A stretch of 56,589 bases of DNA from Paludisphaera soli (GCF_011064595.1 NZ_JAALJI010000036.1:1-56589); one strand, 5' to 3'; positions 24,294-33,454 are shown, counted from the stretch's first letter. Notes: a model not told the origin generated them from the letters alone. A program made the numbers and translations.

Positions 24294-25462
24294 CGCCGGG
24301 CCGATCGGCGTCGGATCGCGAGGATCGCCAGGGCGACCGCCGGGATCCCGACGGCCGCGAGGGCGAGCGTCATCGGCGCCCAGGAGGGCGGCTCAAGCTC
24401 GCCGGGGAGCGGGTCGGACGGCGTCCCCGACGACGACTCCCCGCGCCGGACGGTCAGCTTCTTCACGCTCGGCGAGGACGACGAGGGGAGCGAGGCGAGG
24501 CTCCAGACCTTCTGCGGCTTGCGGTACCAGGCTCCCTTCGCCGCGTCGACCATCGGCACCGGCTCCGGGAACTCCAGCGCGAACTCCGCCGGCCGGGGGG
24601 CCGCCTCGAAGTCGGCCTCGCGGACGACGAGTCGCCTCGCGGGGCCGCCGCCGAGGTGTTTGGTCTGCTCGAAGGCGAGCCAGCCGCGGTTCGGCGCGAG
24701 CCGGACGTCGTCGTAGAACGTCGCGTTTTCAAGGCCTTCTCTGGAGCGGAACCGCGACTCCAGGGGGACGTACGAACGCTCGGGGTCGACCAGGTAGGTC
24801 ACCTCGCCGTGCTCGAAGCGGAGGGTGAAGCGGGCCAGGACGCGGTCGCCCACGCGGGCCGCCTCCTCCACCGAGCCGACCGAGGCCCCCGCCTCGCCCG
24901 CGAGGGCTTTCCGAATCTGCCGGGCCATGCCCCTGGTCTTCGGCTCGGGGAGGCCGAGTTCGTAGGGGAACTCGGCCCGCCGCTCGAAATCGTCGCTCCC
25001 CGGCCTGATCTCCGGGTTGTGGGTCAGCCCCTGGCCGGGATGCCAGGAGATGGCGTCGAAGAGCGTTCGCGACCCGTCGCACAGGGCGCGGAACGAGTCG
25101 AGGGTGGAGGCCGTCCGGGAATCCGAGATCGACTTCGTGCGGGCGTCCATGTCCTCGGGCGGGAACTCCTTCTCGTAGCGAAGCTGCGGACGCTTCCCCT
25201 CGACGTCGAACAGGTACTCGCAACGGGCGGTGCAGGGGTCCCGGATCTCCCCCTTCCTCGCGGCGTCGGGGTCGTCGGCGCGGCCGTCCAGGTAGTCGAA
25301 TCGGACGCGTCCCCGCGTGAACTTGGCGCGGTTCTCCTCGAAGCGGTCGGCGACCGTCGCCAGGAATTTCGCGTGGGCGGGCTCGGCGCCCGCCCCGGAC
25401 GGGGCGAGGGCCGCGAGGAGGATTGCGAGGGTGGCGATCGGGCCGACGGTCTTCGGCTTCAT
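24290..25462 (-). CDS. Secreted membrane-anchored protein of unknown function
   Basis: This 390-residue protein has a Sec signal (GPIATLAILLAALAPSGAGA) and a C-terminal membrane helix (APMTLALAAVGIPAVALAIL) followed by basic residues, so the bulk should lie outside the membrane, anchored at its end. The middle part contains strand-like segments (RVRFDYLDG, RFTLRFEHGEVTYLVDPERS) that recall LolA-like folds, but I cannot name a family. The ATG at 25462 is the natural start. The next gene, a DUF1559 protein, overlaps its stop codon. Confidence 0.7.
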   Translation of the reverse strand: MKPKTVGPIATLAILLAALAPSGAGAEPAHAKFLATVADRFEENRAKFTRGRVRFDYLDGRADDPDAARKGEIRDPCTARCEYLFDVEGKRPQLRYEKEFPPEDMDARTKSISDSRTASTLDSFRALCDGSRTLFDAISWHPGQGLTHNPEIRPGSDDFERRAEFPYELGLPEPKTRGMARQIRKALAGEAGASVGSVEEAARVGDRVLARFTLRFEHGEVTYLVDPERSYVPLESRFRSREGLENATFYDDVRLAPNRGWLAFEQTKHLGGGPARRLVVREADFEAAPRPAEFALEFPEPVPMVDAAKGAWYRKPQKVWSLASLPSSSSPSVKKLTVRRGESSSGTPSDPLPGELEPPSWAPMTLALAAVGIPAVALAILAIRRRSARR

Positions 25463-25535
25463 GGGATCTCCGCCCCGGGGACGTCGGCCGACATGTCATC
25501 GGCGTTGATGCGATGCGTCGATTAGAGCAGATCGC

Positions 25536-25557
25536 GAGTCCGAGGCAAGTCGGACTC
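25536..25557. other. Hairpin in divergent promoter region
   Basis: GAGTCCGA and TCGGACTC form a perfect 8-bp palindrome around a GGCAAG loop. It lies in the 215-base gap between two divergent genes (25462 minus, 25678 plus). It could be an operator or part of a leader. Nothing else was recognised in the gap. Confidence 0.3.
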
Positions 25558-25677
25558 CACCGGCCCGACGGGGATTCGGGTTTCTCGCGGCCGCCGTGGC
25601 GGGTCGCATCGGGCGGCCTCGGCTGCTAGACTGCCGCTCGGATCGCTTCCTCTTCTCGATTTGAAACGGAGTGGCTG

Positions 25678-26619
25678 ATGAATCGCCTGCGCCTCGTCTG
25701 GGTCTTCGCCGCCTGCGTCTGTCTCGTCCCGGCCGTCTCGTCCGCGATCCGTGCGGAAGAGGCTCCGAGCTTCACCCGCACCGAGGACGTCGTGTACGGC
25801 CGGAAGCACGGCATGGCGCTGACGATGGACGTGTTCACGCCGAAGGCGAACGCCAACGGGGCGGGGATCGTCTGGATGGTCAGCGGCGGCTGGTACTCGG
25901 CCCACGAGGCGATCAACGCCGGTTCGATCGCCGAGTATCTGAAGCGCGGCTACACGGTCTTCGCCGTGGTGCACGGCAGCCAGCCCCGGTTCACGATCCC
26001 GGAGGTCGTCGAGGACGTGAACCGCGCCGTGCGGTTCATCCGCTTCCACGCGGCCGACTACCACGTCGACCCGGACCGGCTGGGGGTGACCGGGGGATCG
26101 GCGGGGGGGCACCTTTCGCTGATGCTGGGGACCGCCGGGGCGCTGGGGAACCCGTTCGCCAAGGACCCGGTCGATCGGGGGTCGAGCCGGGTGCAGGCCG
26201 TCGCCTGCTTCTTCCCGCCGACCGACTTCTTCAACTACGGCAAGCCCGGCGAGAACGCGCTGGGGCGGGGGATCCTGCAGGGCTTCAAGGCCCCGTTCGA
26301 CTTCAACCAGCTCGACCCCAAGGACAAGGTCTACCGGCCGATCACCGACGAGGCCATGCGCGAGGTGATCGGCCGCCAGATCTGCCCGATCACCCACGTC
26401 ACCCCGGACGACCCGCCGACCCTCATCATCCACGGCGACGCCGACGAATTGGTCCCCATCCAGCAGGCCGAGATCGTCATCGAGAAGCTCAAGGAGAAGG
26501 GCGTCGAAGCCAAGCTAGTCGTCAAGCCGGGCGCCGGCCACGGCTGGGGCGACATCGGCAAGGACAACGCGATCCTCGCCGACTGGTTCGACCAGCACCT
26601 GAAGCCGAAGACCCCCTGA
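25678..26619 (+). CDS. Secreted alpha/beta hydrolase (esterase)
   Basis: This 313-residue protein has a Sec signal (LRLVWVFAACVCLVPAVSSA). The alpha/beta-hydrolase parts are visible: the nucleophile elbow GGSAGGHLS near residues 141-149, an acid site in IIHGDADELVPI and the histidine in KPGAGHGWGDIG near the end. The oxyanion side VSGGWYSAHEA fits esterases of the BD-FAE/acetyl-xylan esterase kind. It would hydrolyse an ester, perhaps on a plant polysaccharide, in the periplasm. The ATG at 25678 has AACGGAG upstream. It is a single gene with no operon partner. Confidence 0.85.
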   Translation: MNRLRLVWVFAACVCLVPAVSSAIRAEEAPSFTRTEDVVYGRKHGMALTMDVFTPKANANGAGIVWMVSGGWYSAHEAINAGSIAEYLKRGYTVFAVVHGSQPRFTIPEVVEDVNRAVRFIRFHAADYHVDPDRLGVTGGSAGGHLSLMLGTAGALGNPFAKDPVDRGSSRVQAVACFFPPTDFFNYGKPGENALGRGILQGFKAPFDFNQLDPKDKVYRPITDEAMREVIGRQICPITHVTPDDPPTLIIHGDADELVPIQQAEIVIEKLKEKGVEAKLVVKPGAGHGWGDIGKDNAILADWFDQHLKPKTP

Positions 26620-26631
26620 GCCGACCGCGCG

Positions 26632-26955
26632 TCAGCGGAAGGCCCGTCGAAAGAGGCTCAGGAACCGCCATCGCAGCGTCGGTCCTTGCGCGACTTTCGG
26701 TCGCGACGGCCGGGGCGGTTCATCGCGGAACCACACGCGATCGACGGTCCCGGCCTCGTCGAACTGGACCCAGAGCCGGGAGTTCGGCATCCGCAGCTCG
26801 GGCGGGACGGAATGCGCCGGGATGTCCGCCTCGATCCCGCCGTCGACGAGGCCGACGCCCGGGAGCGCGACGATGCGGACCTGGCCCGGGGCCAGGCAGG
26901 CGATCACCACCGCCGGCAGGGGCGGGCGCCGCTCGTCGGGGCGGGGAACGCGCAT
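26632..26955 (-). CDS. Hypothetical protein downstream of sigma factor
   Basis: This 107-residue protein is not recognised. It starts 24 bases after the stop codon of the sigma-factor gene and runs the same way, so it is likely cotranscribed. The central part is strand-like (VRIVALPGVGLVDGGIEADI, SRLWVQFDEAGTVDRVWFRD) and the end is basic (RWRFLSLFRRAFR). No signal peptide. It could be an accessory partner of the sigma factor, but it shows no anti-sigma hallmark. Confidence 0.5.
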   Translation of the reverse strand: MRVPRPDERRPPLPAVVIACLAPGQVRIVALPGVGLVDGGIEADIPAHSVPPELRMPNSRLWVQFDEAGTVDRVWFRDEPPRPSRPKVAQGPTLRWRFLSLFRRAFR

Positions 26956-26979
26956 GGCCGTCCACCCCTCATCGTCTTC

Positions 26980-27558
26980 TCACCCCGCGCGGTTGGACTG
27001 CCCGGCGCGGCGCATCCGCTTGCGGGCCTTGGCGAGAATGGGGCCGACGGAGTTCTCGGAGATGCCGAGCTGCTTGCCGATCTGGCGGTAGTTCATGTAC
27101 TTGAGGTGGTACAGCCGGACGACCTCGGCCTCCTTCTCGGGGAGTTCGTCGAGGATGCGCTCGACCTCCTCGGCGGTGGCGATGGCCTCGGCCTCGCCGG
27201 AGAGGTCGCTGACGGTCTCTCGGTGGGCGTTGGCGTGGCCGAGTTCGGCCTCGCGCTGGCGTCGGATGATCTCCTTGACGCCGATGCGGCGGGCGATGAC
27301 CGTCAGGTAGGTCGGGAGGGAGCTGAGCCCCTTGTACCGACGCAAAACCTCGTAATCGTCGTCGACGACGGCCAGCAGGACCTCGGCGGCGATGTCCTCG
27401 GTGTCGGCCTCGCTGAGTAGGCGGCTCCGCGAGTGGGCCACGTGGTGGATGACGTGGTAGATCAGGCCCAGGTAGCGGTCGACGAAGTCGTTCCAGGCCC
27501 CCGGCTCCTTGCCCAGGCAGCGGTCGATCAGTTTCCGATCCAGGTCGCTCAGGGGCAC
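26980..27558 (-). CDS. Sigma-70-family RNA polymerase sigma factor
   Basis: This 192-residue protein has region 2 (WNDFVDRYLGLIYHVIHHVA, DTEDIAAEVLLAVVDDDY, YLTVIARRIGVK) and region 4 (LPEKEAEVVRLYHLKYMNYR, GISENSVGPILAKARKRM) with the usual helix-turn-helix. Size and order are as in ECF sigma factors; regions 1 and 3 are absent. It starts with GTG at 27558 behind GAGGAGG, a strong ribosome site. No anti-sigma gene is evident beside it. A possible partner is the 107-residue protein gene that follows. Confidence 0.9.
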   Translation of the reverse strand: MPLSDLDRKLIDRCLGKEPGAWNDFVDRYLGLIYHVIHHVAHSRSRLLSEADTEDIAAEVLLAVVDDDYEVLRRYKGLSSLPTYLTVIARRIGVKEIIRRQREAELGHANAHRETVSDLSGEAEAIATAEEVERILDELPEKEAEVVRLYHLKYMNYRQIGKQLGISENSVGPILAKARKRMRRAGQSNRAG

Positions 27559-27717
27559 GGGGATGCCTCCTCAAGGAGAAGAAGGCCCTCGACGATCGAA
27601 CGCACACGCACGCCCAAACTCAGCTCCGGCAGAGCATTCCTTCAATTGTAGCACAGTCGGCGCGATCGGCAATCCGCCCGGACGCCGGTTTCGACCGGGG
27701 CCGGGCGGGGCGGGGCC

Positions 27718-28257
27718 TCACAACCGCTTCAGCCAGTCCGAGGTCGGCAGGACCTCGCTGAGGAACTGCTGCTGGGCGCACAAGGTCGAACGGTGGAGTT
27801 CCTCGGCCGTGACGCGGCCGGCGGCGTTCGACAGGTCGAGCGTGCCGGTGGCGTCGTTGAGGAACTCCGACTTCAGCCCCAGGTGGGCCGCCTGCCTCGC
27901 GGTGGTGTCGCAGCACATGTGGGTCATGTAGCCGGCGATCGCCACCGTGTCGATCCCGCGGCCGCGCAGCCAGGCCTCCAGCTCGGTGTTCGTGAAGCTC
28001 CCCGGCAGGGTCTTGTGGACCAGCAGGTCATGGGGGCGGCCGGAGACCTCGGGGTGCAGCTCCCACTCGGGCGACCCCTTGCGGAAGATCGGGCCGTCGG
28101 CCGTCTCGTGCTGGATCACGACCACCGGAGTCCGGCTCTCTTGCGCCGCGTCCATGACCTCCAAAATCCGTTCCAGGTGCCCGGCCGGGTGGGTGATCGG
28201 CAGGGCGCCGGTGAAGTACTCGTTCTGCACGTCGATGACCAGGAGGGCGCGGGGCAT
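27718..28257 (-). CDS. Isochorismatase-family cysteine hydrolase
   Basis: This 179-residue enzyme has the family triad: aspartate in LLVIDVQNEYF near the start, lysine in LVHKTLPGSF, and the nucleophilic cysteine in GYMTHMCCDTTARQAA. It would hydrolyse an amide or imine bond, for example in nicotinamide or ureidoacetate-like compounds; the substrate cannot be told. The open frame is longer upstream, but the ATG at 28257 (MPRALLVID) is the clear start. A serine hydrolase gene lies 83 bases upstream on the same strand. Confidence 0.9.
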   Translation of the reverse strand: MPRALLVIDVQNEYFTGALPITHPAGHLERILEVMDAAQESRTPVVVIQHETADGPIFRKGSPEWELHPEVSGRPHDLLVHKTLPGSFTNTELEAWLRGRGIDTVAIAGYMTHMCCDTTARQAAHLGLKSEFLNDATGTLDLSNAAGRVTAEELHRSTLCAQQQFLSEVLPTSDWLKRL

Positions 28258-28340
28258 GGTGGAAACGACTCCGGGGGAGGGGGAGAGGGCCTGGTTTCGG
28301 GCGGACGATCGCGCCATTGTACCCCGCCGGTCGCCCGGCC

Positions 28341-29753
28341 TCAGTCCTCCGGCTGGACCATCGCCCCGCGGATCTTGCCGTCCTTGTCGAGCGCGAACGA
28401 CGCCTTGAGCGTCCTCTTCTCGAAGGCGACGCGATACCGCACCCGGAGGCCGTCGGATTCCTCCTTGCGTTCCAGGAGCTGGAAATCGCGGACGGCCCCC
28501 AGCGAGGCCATCTGGGCCTTGGTCGCCTCGATGCGCGGGACGAGGACCTTCTTGGCCTCGTCGCCGAACAGCTCGGGGTCGATCTCGCCCTTGCTCAAGC
28601 CTTCGAAGAACCCCCGGAGCCGTCGCGAGGTGGCCTCGTCGGCGTCGGCGATCGGCTCGTCGGGCTTCTCGGCGAGCGCCGGGACGAACCGGCCGGCGAT
28701 GCCGCGGGCGATGGCCCCGGCGTGGCCCCCCTCGGCGTTCGTGAGGACGATCACGGTCAGGCCGTCGTCCGGGAACCGGGCGATCTCGGTGGAGAAGCCC
28801 GGGATGCCGCCGCCGTGCGAGACCATCCGCGCGCCGTTGGCCTTCCCCACGGCCCAGCCCAGCCCGTAGCCCGCCTCGCCGTCCTTGAGCCTGGCGGGCG
28901 TCCACATCCGCTCCAGGGTCGGCTTGTCCAGCAGGGAGCCTTCGACGAGCGCCGCGTCCCACTTCGCCAGGTCGGCCACGGTCGAGACCAGGGCCCCCGC
29001 CGCGAAGGGCTGGGTGGGGCTGACGTACTCGCCGTTCCGCAGTTCCTGCTTTTCGTCGTCCCAGCCATAGCCGCTCGCCCGGCCGGGAATGATCGCCTTC
29101 AGGTCGTTGACGCGGGTGCGCTCCATGCCCAGCGGCTCGAAGACGCGCTCGGACATGAACGCGGCGTAAGGCTTTCCGGCGACCTCCTCGATCAGCATCC
29201 CCAGCAGGAAGTAGCCGGTGTTGCTGTAGTTCCATTTCTCGCCCGGGGCGAACTCCAGCGGCTCCTTGGCGACCAGGTCCAGGATCTCGCGCGGGGCGAA
29301 ATCCTTCCGCACGGACTTCTCGAAGCCCTCGACCGAGGTGTAACTCTTGATCCCGGACGTGTGGCTCAGGAGCTGCTGGATGGTCACGTCCTTCCAGGCG
29401 TCGGGAAGGCCGGGGACCCGATCCGCGACCTTGTCGTCGAGCGCGAGCTTGCCGTCCTTGACCAGCAGCATGACCCCGGCGGCGGTGAACGTCTTGGTCA
29501 CCGAGGCGAGCTGATAGACGGTCTCCTCCGTCGCCGGGACGTTCAGCTCCACGTCCGCCAGGCCGAAGCCCTTCGCCAGCAAGGTCTTGCCGTCGCGGAC
29601 GACCGCGATCGAGACGCCCGGGACGTGGCGTTTGGCCATGACCTCGCGGACGTAGGAGTCGACGGTCTCAGGCCCGGGAGCTTCCTGGGCGCGGGCCGAG
29701 GAGGCGAGCGCGGCGGCGGCGAGGCCCACGAACAGGGCGGCGGATGTCTTCAT
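28341..29753 (-). CDS. Secreted serine beta-lactamase-related hydrolase
   Basis: This 470-residue protein has a Sec signal (ALFVGLAAAALASSARA). The class C-type motifs are present: SVTK as the SxxK nucleophile, YSNTGY for the tyrosine motif and SHGGG for the third box. This group mostly acts as peptidase or esterase rather than on antibiotics, and I assign no resistance. A C-terminal part of about 110 residues (LRGFFEGLSKGEIDPELFGD and on) matches a small DUF3471-like add-on domain. The ATG at 29753 is the clear start. Confidence 0.9.
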   Translation of the reverse strand: MKTSAALFVGLAAAALASSARAQEAPGPETVDSYVREVMAKRHVPGVSIAVVRDGKTLLAKGFGLADVELNVPATEETVYQLASVTKTFTAAGVMLLVKDGKLALDDKVADRVPGLPDAWKDVTIQQLLSHTSGIKSYTSVEGFEKSVRKDFAPREILDLVAKEPLEFAPGEKWNYSNTGYFLLGMLIEEVAGKPYAAFMSERVFEPLGMERTRVNDLKAIIPGRASGYGWDDEKQELRNGEYVSPTQPFAAGALVSTVADLAKWDAALVEGSLLDKPTLERMWTPARLKDGEAGYGLGWAVGKANGARMVSHGGGIPGFSTEIARFPDDGLTVIVLTNAEGGHAGAIARGIAGRFVPALAEKPDEPIADADEATSRRLRGFFEGLSKGEIDPELFGDEAKKVLVPRIEATKAQMASLGAVRDFQLLERKEESDGLRVRYRVAFEKRTLKASFALDKDGKIRGAMVQPED

Positions 29754-30072
29754 CGCGGCGGCGGTCCCTTGGGGGCGGTTGGGTTTCGATTCCGTCCGGT
29801 ATTCGCACCCGCCGCCGCGATATTAGGCCGGCCGGGTCCGGGGCGGGCCCCTCGGCCGTTTCCGGCTTCTGGAATCGGGGCGATCTGGTAAAATCCCTCG
29901 CTTAGTCGGGATCGGAGCGTGGATCCCGACGGCGGGTTCGGAGGACGGTCGTTTTCGGGGCCGCCGCCTGCCGATACAATCATCCGGATGCGTCGCACTG
30001 CGACGTTTCCCTCGGTCGAGTCGGCGGTTCGGCCTCGGCGACGGTCTGGGGATCCCTCTGCGAGGTTCAGCC
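29754..30072. other. Divergent intergenic region
   Basis: About 320 bases between the divergent serine hydrolase and receiver-protein genes. The stretch 29885-29990 is somewhat less GC-rich and should hold the promoters. I see no clear operator or RNA gene here. Confidence 0.35.
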
Positions 30073-30537
30073 TTGGAAGATCAGAAAGCCCGCCCCAAAA
30101 TCGTGATCGCCGACGACAACGCCCAGAACGTCGAGCTGCTGGAAGCGTACCTGGGGGACGTCGACTGCGACATCCGCACGGCGCGCGACGGCGAGGAGAC
30201 GCTGCAGGTCGTCGAGGAGTTCAAGCCCGACCTCCTGCTGCTCGACGTCATGATGCCGCGGCTCTCCGGCTTCGAGGTCTGCCGCAAGCTCCGGTCCAAC
30301 CCCGAGACCAAGGACCTCCTGGTCCTGATGGTCACCGCCCTGAACGAGGCGGCCGACTTCGAGCGCGGGGTCCAGGCCGGGACCGACGACTTCCTGACCA
30401 AGCCCGTCAACAAGGTCGAGCTGCTCTGCCGGATCCGCAGCCTGCTGCGAGTCCGCCACCTGGAGAACCAGCTCGAACGGACGCTGGCCTACCTCGCCGA
30501 GTTCGAGACCGCCAGCCGCGCGACCGAAGGATCATGA
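30073..30537 (+). CDS. Stand-alone response-regulator receiver protein
   Basis: This 154-residue protein is a single CheY-like receiver. The acidic pair Asp14-Asp15 (IVIADDNAQN), the phosphorylation site Asp58 (LLLLDVMMP), the threonine of VTALN and the lysine of LTKPVN are all present. The last 30 residues (RHLENQLERTLAYLAEFETA) form a short helix that could dimerise. There is no output domain. The best start is a TTG at 30073. Its stop codon overlaps the next gene start (ATGA at 30534-30537). No histidine kinase is nearby. Confidence 0.88.
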   Translation: MEDQKARPKIVIADDNAQNVELLEAYLGDVDCDIRTARDGEETLQVVEEFKPDLLLLDVMMPRLSGFEVCRKLRSNPETKDLLVLMVTALNEAADFERGVQAGTDDFLTKPVNKVELLCRIRSLLRVRHLENQLERTLAYLAEFETASRATEGS

Positions 30538-31763
30538 CCGGCGACGCGCCGGCGACGGCCGCGGCCGCCGTCGCGGCGCCCGCGAGGGTCGTCCTCAAGC
30601 CCAAACGCGCCCGGCCGCTGTTCGCCGGCCACCCCTGGGCGTTCGCCACGTCCATCGCCCGCGTCGAGGGGGAGCCCGGCCCCGGCGACGAGGTCTCGGT
30701 CGTCAGCCACGAGGGGGCGTTCGTCGCCCGGGGGCTGTTCAACCCGTCGAGCGCCATCCGGGCCCGCCTCTACCGCTGGGACGACGCTCCGCTCGACGAC
30801 GCCTTCTGGCGGTCGCGGCTCGAAGCGGCCGTCGGCCTCCGCGGCGACGTGCTCAAGCTCGACGCCGAGGACGCCGCCTACCGCCTGGTCTTCAGCGAGG
30901 GGGACGGCCTCTCCGGCCTGACCGTCGACCGCTACGGCCGCCGGCTCGTCGTCCTGTTCTCCAGCCTCGCGCTCCATCGTCGCCGCGACCTGATCCTGGA
31001 GGCCCTGCGCGACCTCACCGGCGCCGAAGGGCTGCTCGCCCGCACCGACCGCGCCGTGGCCCGCGAGGAAGGGCTCGACGCGAGCGACGTCCACATCCTC
31101 GGCGCGCTCCCGGACGGGCCCGAGACGGTCGTCGAGAACGGCCTTTCGTATCAGGTCGACATCCTCCACGGCCAGAAGACCGGCTTCTACTGCGACCAGC
31201 GCGAGAACCGCCGGGCCGTCGCCCGCTACTGCGAGGGGCGTCGCGTGCTCGACCTGTTCAGCTTCACCGGCGGCTTCGCCCTCAACGCCGCGAAGCACGG
31301 CGGCGCGGCGAGCGTGCTGGCGGTGGACAGCTCGGCCCCCGCGCTCGCGACGGCGCGTGAGAACGCCCGGCTCAACGACGTCGCGAACGTCGAGTTCGAG
31401 CAGGGGGACGTGCCGAAGGTCCTCGAACGCCTGAAGGCGGCGGGCGAGCGATTCGACGTGGTCGTCTGCGACCCCCCCAAGTACGCCGGCCACGCCCGCG
31501 ACCTGGGCCCCGCGCTGGGGGCTTACGCCCGGCTCAACCGCGCGGCGGTCGACGTCCTTTCGCCCGGCGGCGTGCTCGCCACCTGCTCGTGCTCGGGCCT
31601 GGTCGACCGCTCGACCTTCCGCGACGTCCTGGCCCGCGTCGCCGAGCAGGCCCGCCGCCCCGTCCAGATCCTCGAACAGCGAGGGCAGGGGCCCGACCAC
31701 CCCGTCTCCGCCGCCTGCCCGGAGACCGACTACCTCAAGTGCGTCATCGCCCGGGTGGGCTGA
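30534..31763 (+). CDS. rlmI: RlmI-like 23S rRNA cytosine-C5 methyltransferase
   Basis: This 409-residue SAM-dependent methyltransferase begins with a PUA-like domain (VVLKPKRARPLFAGHPWAF), then a linker and the catalytic Rossmann domain. Motifs are GQKTGFYCDQRENR, VLDLFSFTGGFALNAAKHG for SAM binding, VVCDPPKYAG as the catalytic DPPK, and the cysteine pair in LATCSCSG. This is the RlmI/RlmK layout, which methylates a cytosine in 23S rRNA. The ATG at 30534 overlaps the stop codon of the receiver gene. A hairpin lies 71 bases downstream. Confidence 0.9.
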   Translation: MTGDAPATAAAAVAAPARVVLKPKRARPLFAGHPWAFATSIARVEGEPGPGDEVSVVSHEGAFVARGLFNPSSAIRARLYRWDDAPLDDAFWRSRLEAAVGLRGDVLKLDAEDAAYRLVFSEGDGLSGLTVDRYGRRLVVLFSSLALHRRRDLILEALRDLTGAEGLLARTDRAVAREEGLDASDVHILGALPDGPETVVENGLSYQVDILHGQKTGFYCDQRENRRAVARYCEGRRVLDLFSFTGGFALNAAKHGGAASVLAVDSSAPALATARENARLNDVANVEFEQGDVPKVLERLKAAGERFDVVVCDPPKYAGHARDLGPALGAYARLNRAAVDVLSPGGVLATCSCSGLVDRSTFRDVLARVAEQARRPVQILEQRGQGPDHPVSAACPETDYLKCVIARVG

Positions 31764-31833
31764 CCCCGGAAGGGATCGTCCGTCAGGGAAACAGCTTGGC
31801 CGCGTCCACGGCCTCCCGATCGCGGGACGGCCA

Positions 31834-31865
31834 CCGGCGGCGCGTCGAGGGGGACGCGCCGCCGG
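31834..31865. terminator. Convergent-gene hairpin
   Basis: CCGGCGGCGCGTC and GACGCGCCGCCGG form a perfect 13-bp stem around a 6-base GAGGGG loop. It sits between two convergent genes (30534-31763 plus and 31882-33318 minus) and can serve both. There is no T-run. Confidence 0.55.
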
Positions 31866-31881
31866 GGCGGTGGTGGGGGCG

Positions 31882-33318
31882 TCAGTCGACCCGGCCGCCG
31901 GGGAAGTCGCGGTCCTGGAACTCGCGAGCGCGGTCCTCGGAGATGGCCCGGAGCATGCCGTTGCTCAGGCGTCGGAAGAGGGTCGACCGATACACGGCGG
32001 GCGCTTCCGTCTGGATCCAGGTGCGGGCCTCGTCTTCCATGCGGCGGGCGCCCAGCGACTCGGCGATCGCGCCCATGGCGACGAACCGCTCGGCGTCGGA
32101 GGGATAGAGGGCCAGGGCGGCGCGGGCGTCCTGGAAGCGTCCGGTGGAGACCAGGCTGTCGATGAGGATGCCGGTGAGGACGCCGCGGAGCCCGCGCTGC
32201 TCGATCGAGGCGACGGCGACGGCGGCGAGGTTGTAGCTGCGGGTGGCGTCGGCGTCGCGGCCCTTGCGGGCCTGGAACTCGGCGACGAGGACGAGCGCCC
32301 GGGCGCGGGCCTCGGCGTTCTGGATCCGGTCGGCCAGGTCGGTGGCGCGCTCGTACTGGCCGGACTCGCCGGCGGCGGTGGCCAGCCGTTCCATGGCCCG
32401 GTTCTTCCAGATCGGTCGCTCGATCGCCTGGGCGAAGTCGGCGCCTTCCAGGAGGATCTCGTCGGCCTGCCTGGCGAAGGCGGCGCGCTCGTCGTCGACG
32501 TCCTCGGCCGTGCGATCGCCCCGCGGCCGGCCGAATTCCAGGGCCACGACGGCGCTGCCGACGGCCATGTTCTCGACCGCGCGGTCGAGGTACTCGCTGC
32601 GGTAGGTCGGGTTGCGGGTCTGCCGGGCCATGTAGGCGGCCCGCCGCCATTCGAGGCGGGCGAGCCGGATGGCCACGTCGGGGGTCATGCGTTCGGGGGC
32701 CTTCGCCCCCTCGGCCTCGCCGGGGAAGAGTTGGAGCTGGGGCTTGGCCTCGCGGAGCAGGGAGTCCGAGAGGAGCCCGGCGACGGTGACGATCGAGATG
32801 ACGAGCTGGTCGTGGATCAGCCGGTTGGGCTCGTCGACGGCGGCCGCGGCGGCCTCCTCGACGGCCCGGTTGGCCAGCGTGAGCTGGTTGCCGAGGATGG
32901 CGCCCCGGGCGATCTGCAGGAGGATCCGGCCGCGCTCGCCGGGCTCGGAGATCAGCTTGGCGTTGTCGATCATCTCGGGGGTGATCCGCACGCTGCGGCC
33001 CCCGGGCACGCCGGGGGCGTCTTCCATCGTCAGGAAGGGCGCCAGCGAGGGGTCGTCGGGGAATCGGACGTTCGCGCCCGGCCCCAGCGGGGCCACCGCG
33101 TCGGGCGCGGGGAGGGGCGCCGTCGGGCCCTCGGCCTGCGGGCCCTGGGGAGGCCGGATCGGGTCGTCGATCGCCGAAGACCGGCCGGTCGCGGTCCCCG
33201 CCCCGCTCCCGGAGGAGAGGCCGGGGTCGTCCTGGGCCCTCGCGGGCGGGCTGGCCCCGAGCGCCAGGGAGGCGAGCAGGAGGGCCGGATACCGGATCAC
33301 CGGGTGTGCGGGCCGCAT
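31882..33318 (-). CDS. Secreted helical-repeat protein of unknown function
   Basis: This 478-residue protein has a signal peptide (VIRYPALLLASLALGASPPA, then RAQ) and a Pro/Gly/Ala-rich stretch to about residue 90. The rest is all helical and looks like TPR or HEAT-type repeats: SEPGERGRILLQIARGAIL, YERATDLADRIQNAEARARA, FQDARAALALYPSDAERFVA. The ATG at 33318 is chosen since it gives the signal peptide; the frame opens 55 codons earlier. No enzyme motif is seen. It may be a periplasmic scaffold. Confidence 0.7.
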   Translation of the reverse strand: MRPAHPVIRYPALLLASLALGASPPARAQDDPGLSSGSGAGTATGRSSAIDDPIRPPQGPQAEGPTAPLPAPDAVAPLGPGANVRFPDDPSLAPFLTMEDAPGVPGGRSVRITPEMIDNAKLISEPGERGRILLQIARGAILGNQLTLANRAVEEAAAAAVDEPNRLIHDQLVISIVTVAGLLSDSLLREAKPQLQLFPGEAEGAKAPERMTPDVAIRLARLEWRRAAYMARQTRNPTYRSEYLDRAVENMAVGSAVVALEFGRPRGDRTAEDVDDERAAFARQADEILLEGADFAQAIERPIWKNRAMERLATAAGESGQYERATDLADRIQNAEARARALVLVAEFQARKGRDADATRSYNLAAVAVASIEQRGLRGVLTGILIDSLVSTGRFQDARAALALYPSDAERFVAMGAIAESLGARRMEDEARTWIQTEAPAVYRSTLFRRLSNGMLRAISEDRAREFQDRDFPGGRVD

Positions 33319-33454
33319 GGGGTCTATCCTCAAGTTCGATCGGCGAGGGGGCCGACGAAAAGGGTCGTCTCGGACGCCGAGGTCTTCCGGCGGAACTGAA
33401 GAGCGGTCGGCGCGCGGCCGACGACCACAAGGATGCCCTCCGATCCCGGGCCGG

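Noticed and set aside
26980..27607. A 212-codon frame opposite-phase to the sigma factor
   Set aside because: It covers the sigma-factor gene in another frame and lacks any domain. The 192-residue frame has both sigma regions.
28341..29753. Antibiotic resistance by the beta-lactamase-like protein
   Set aside because: The motifs are of the broad serine hydrolase group with a DUF3471-like add-on, which mostly acts on peptides or esters. Nothing in the context points to resistance.
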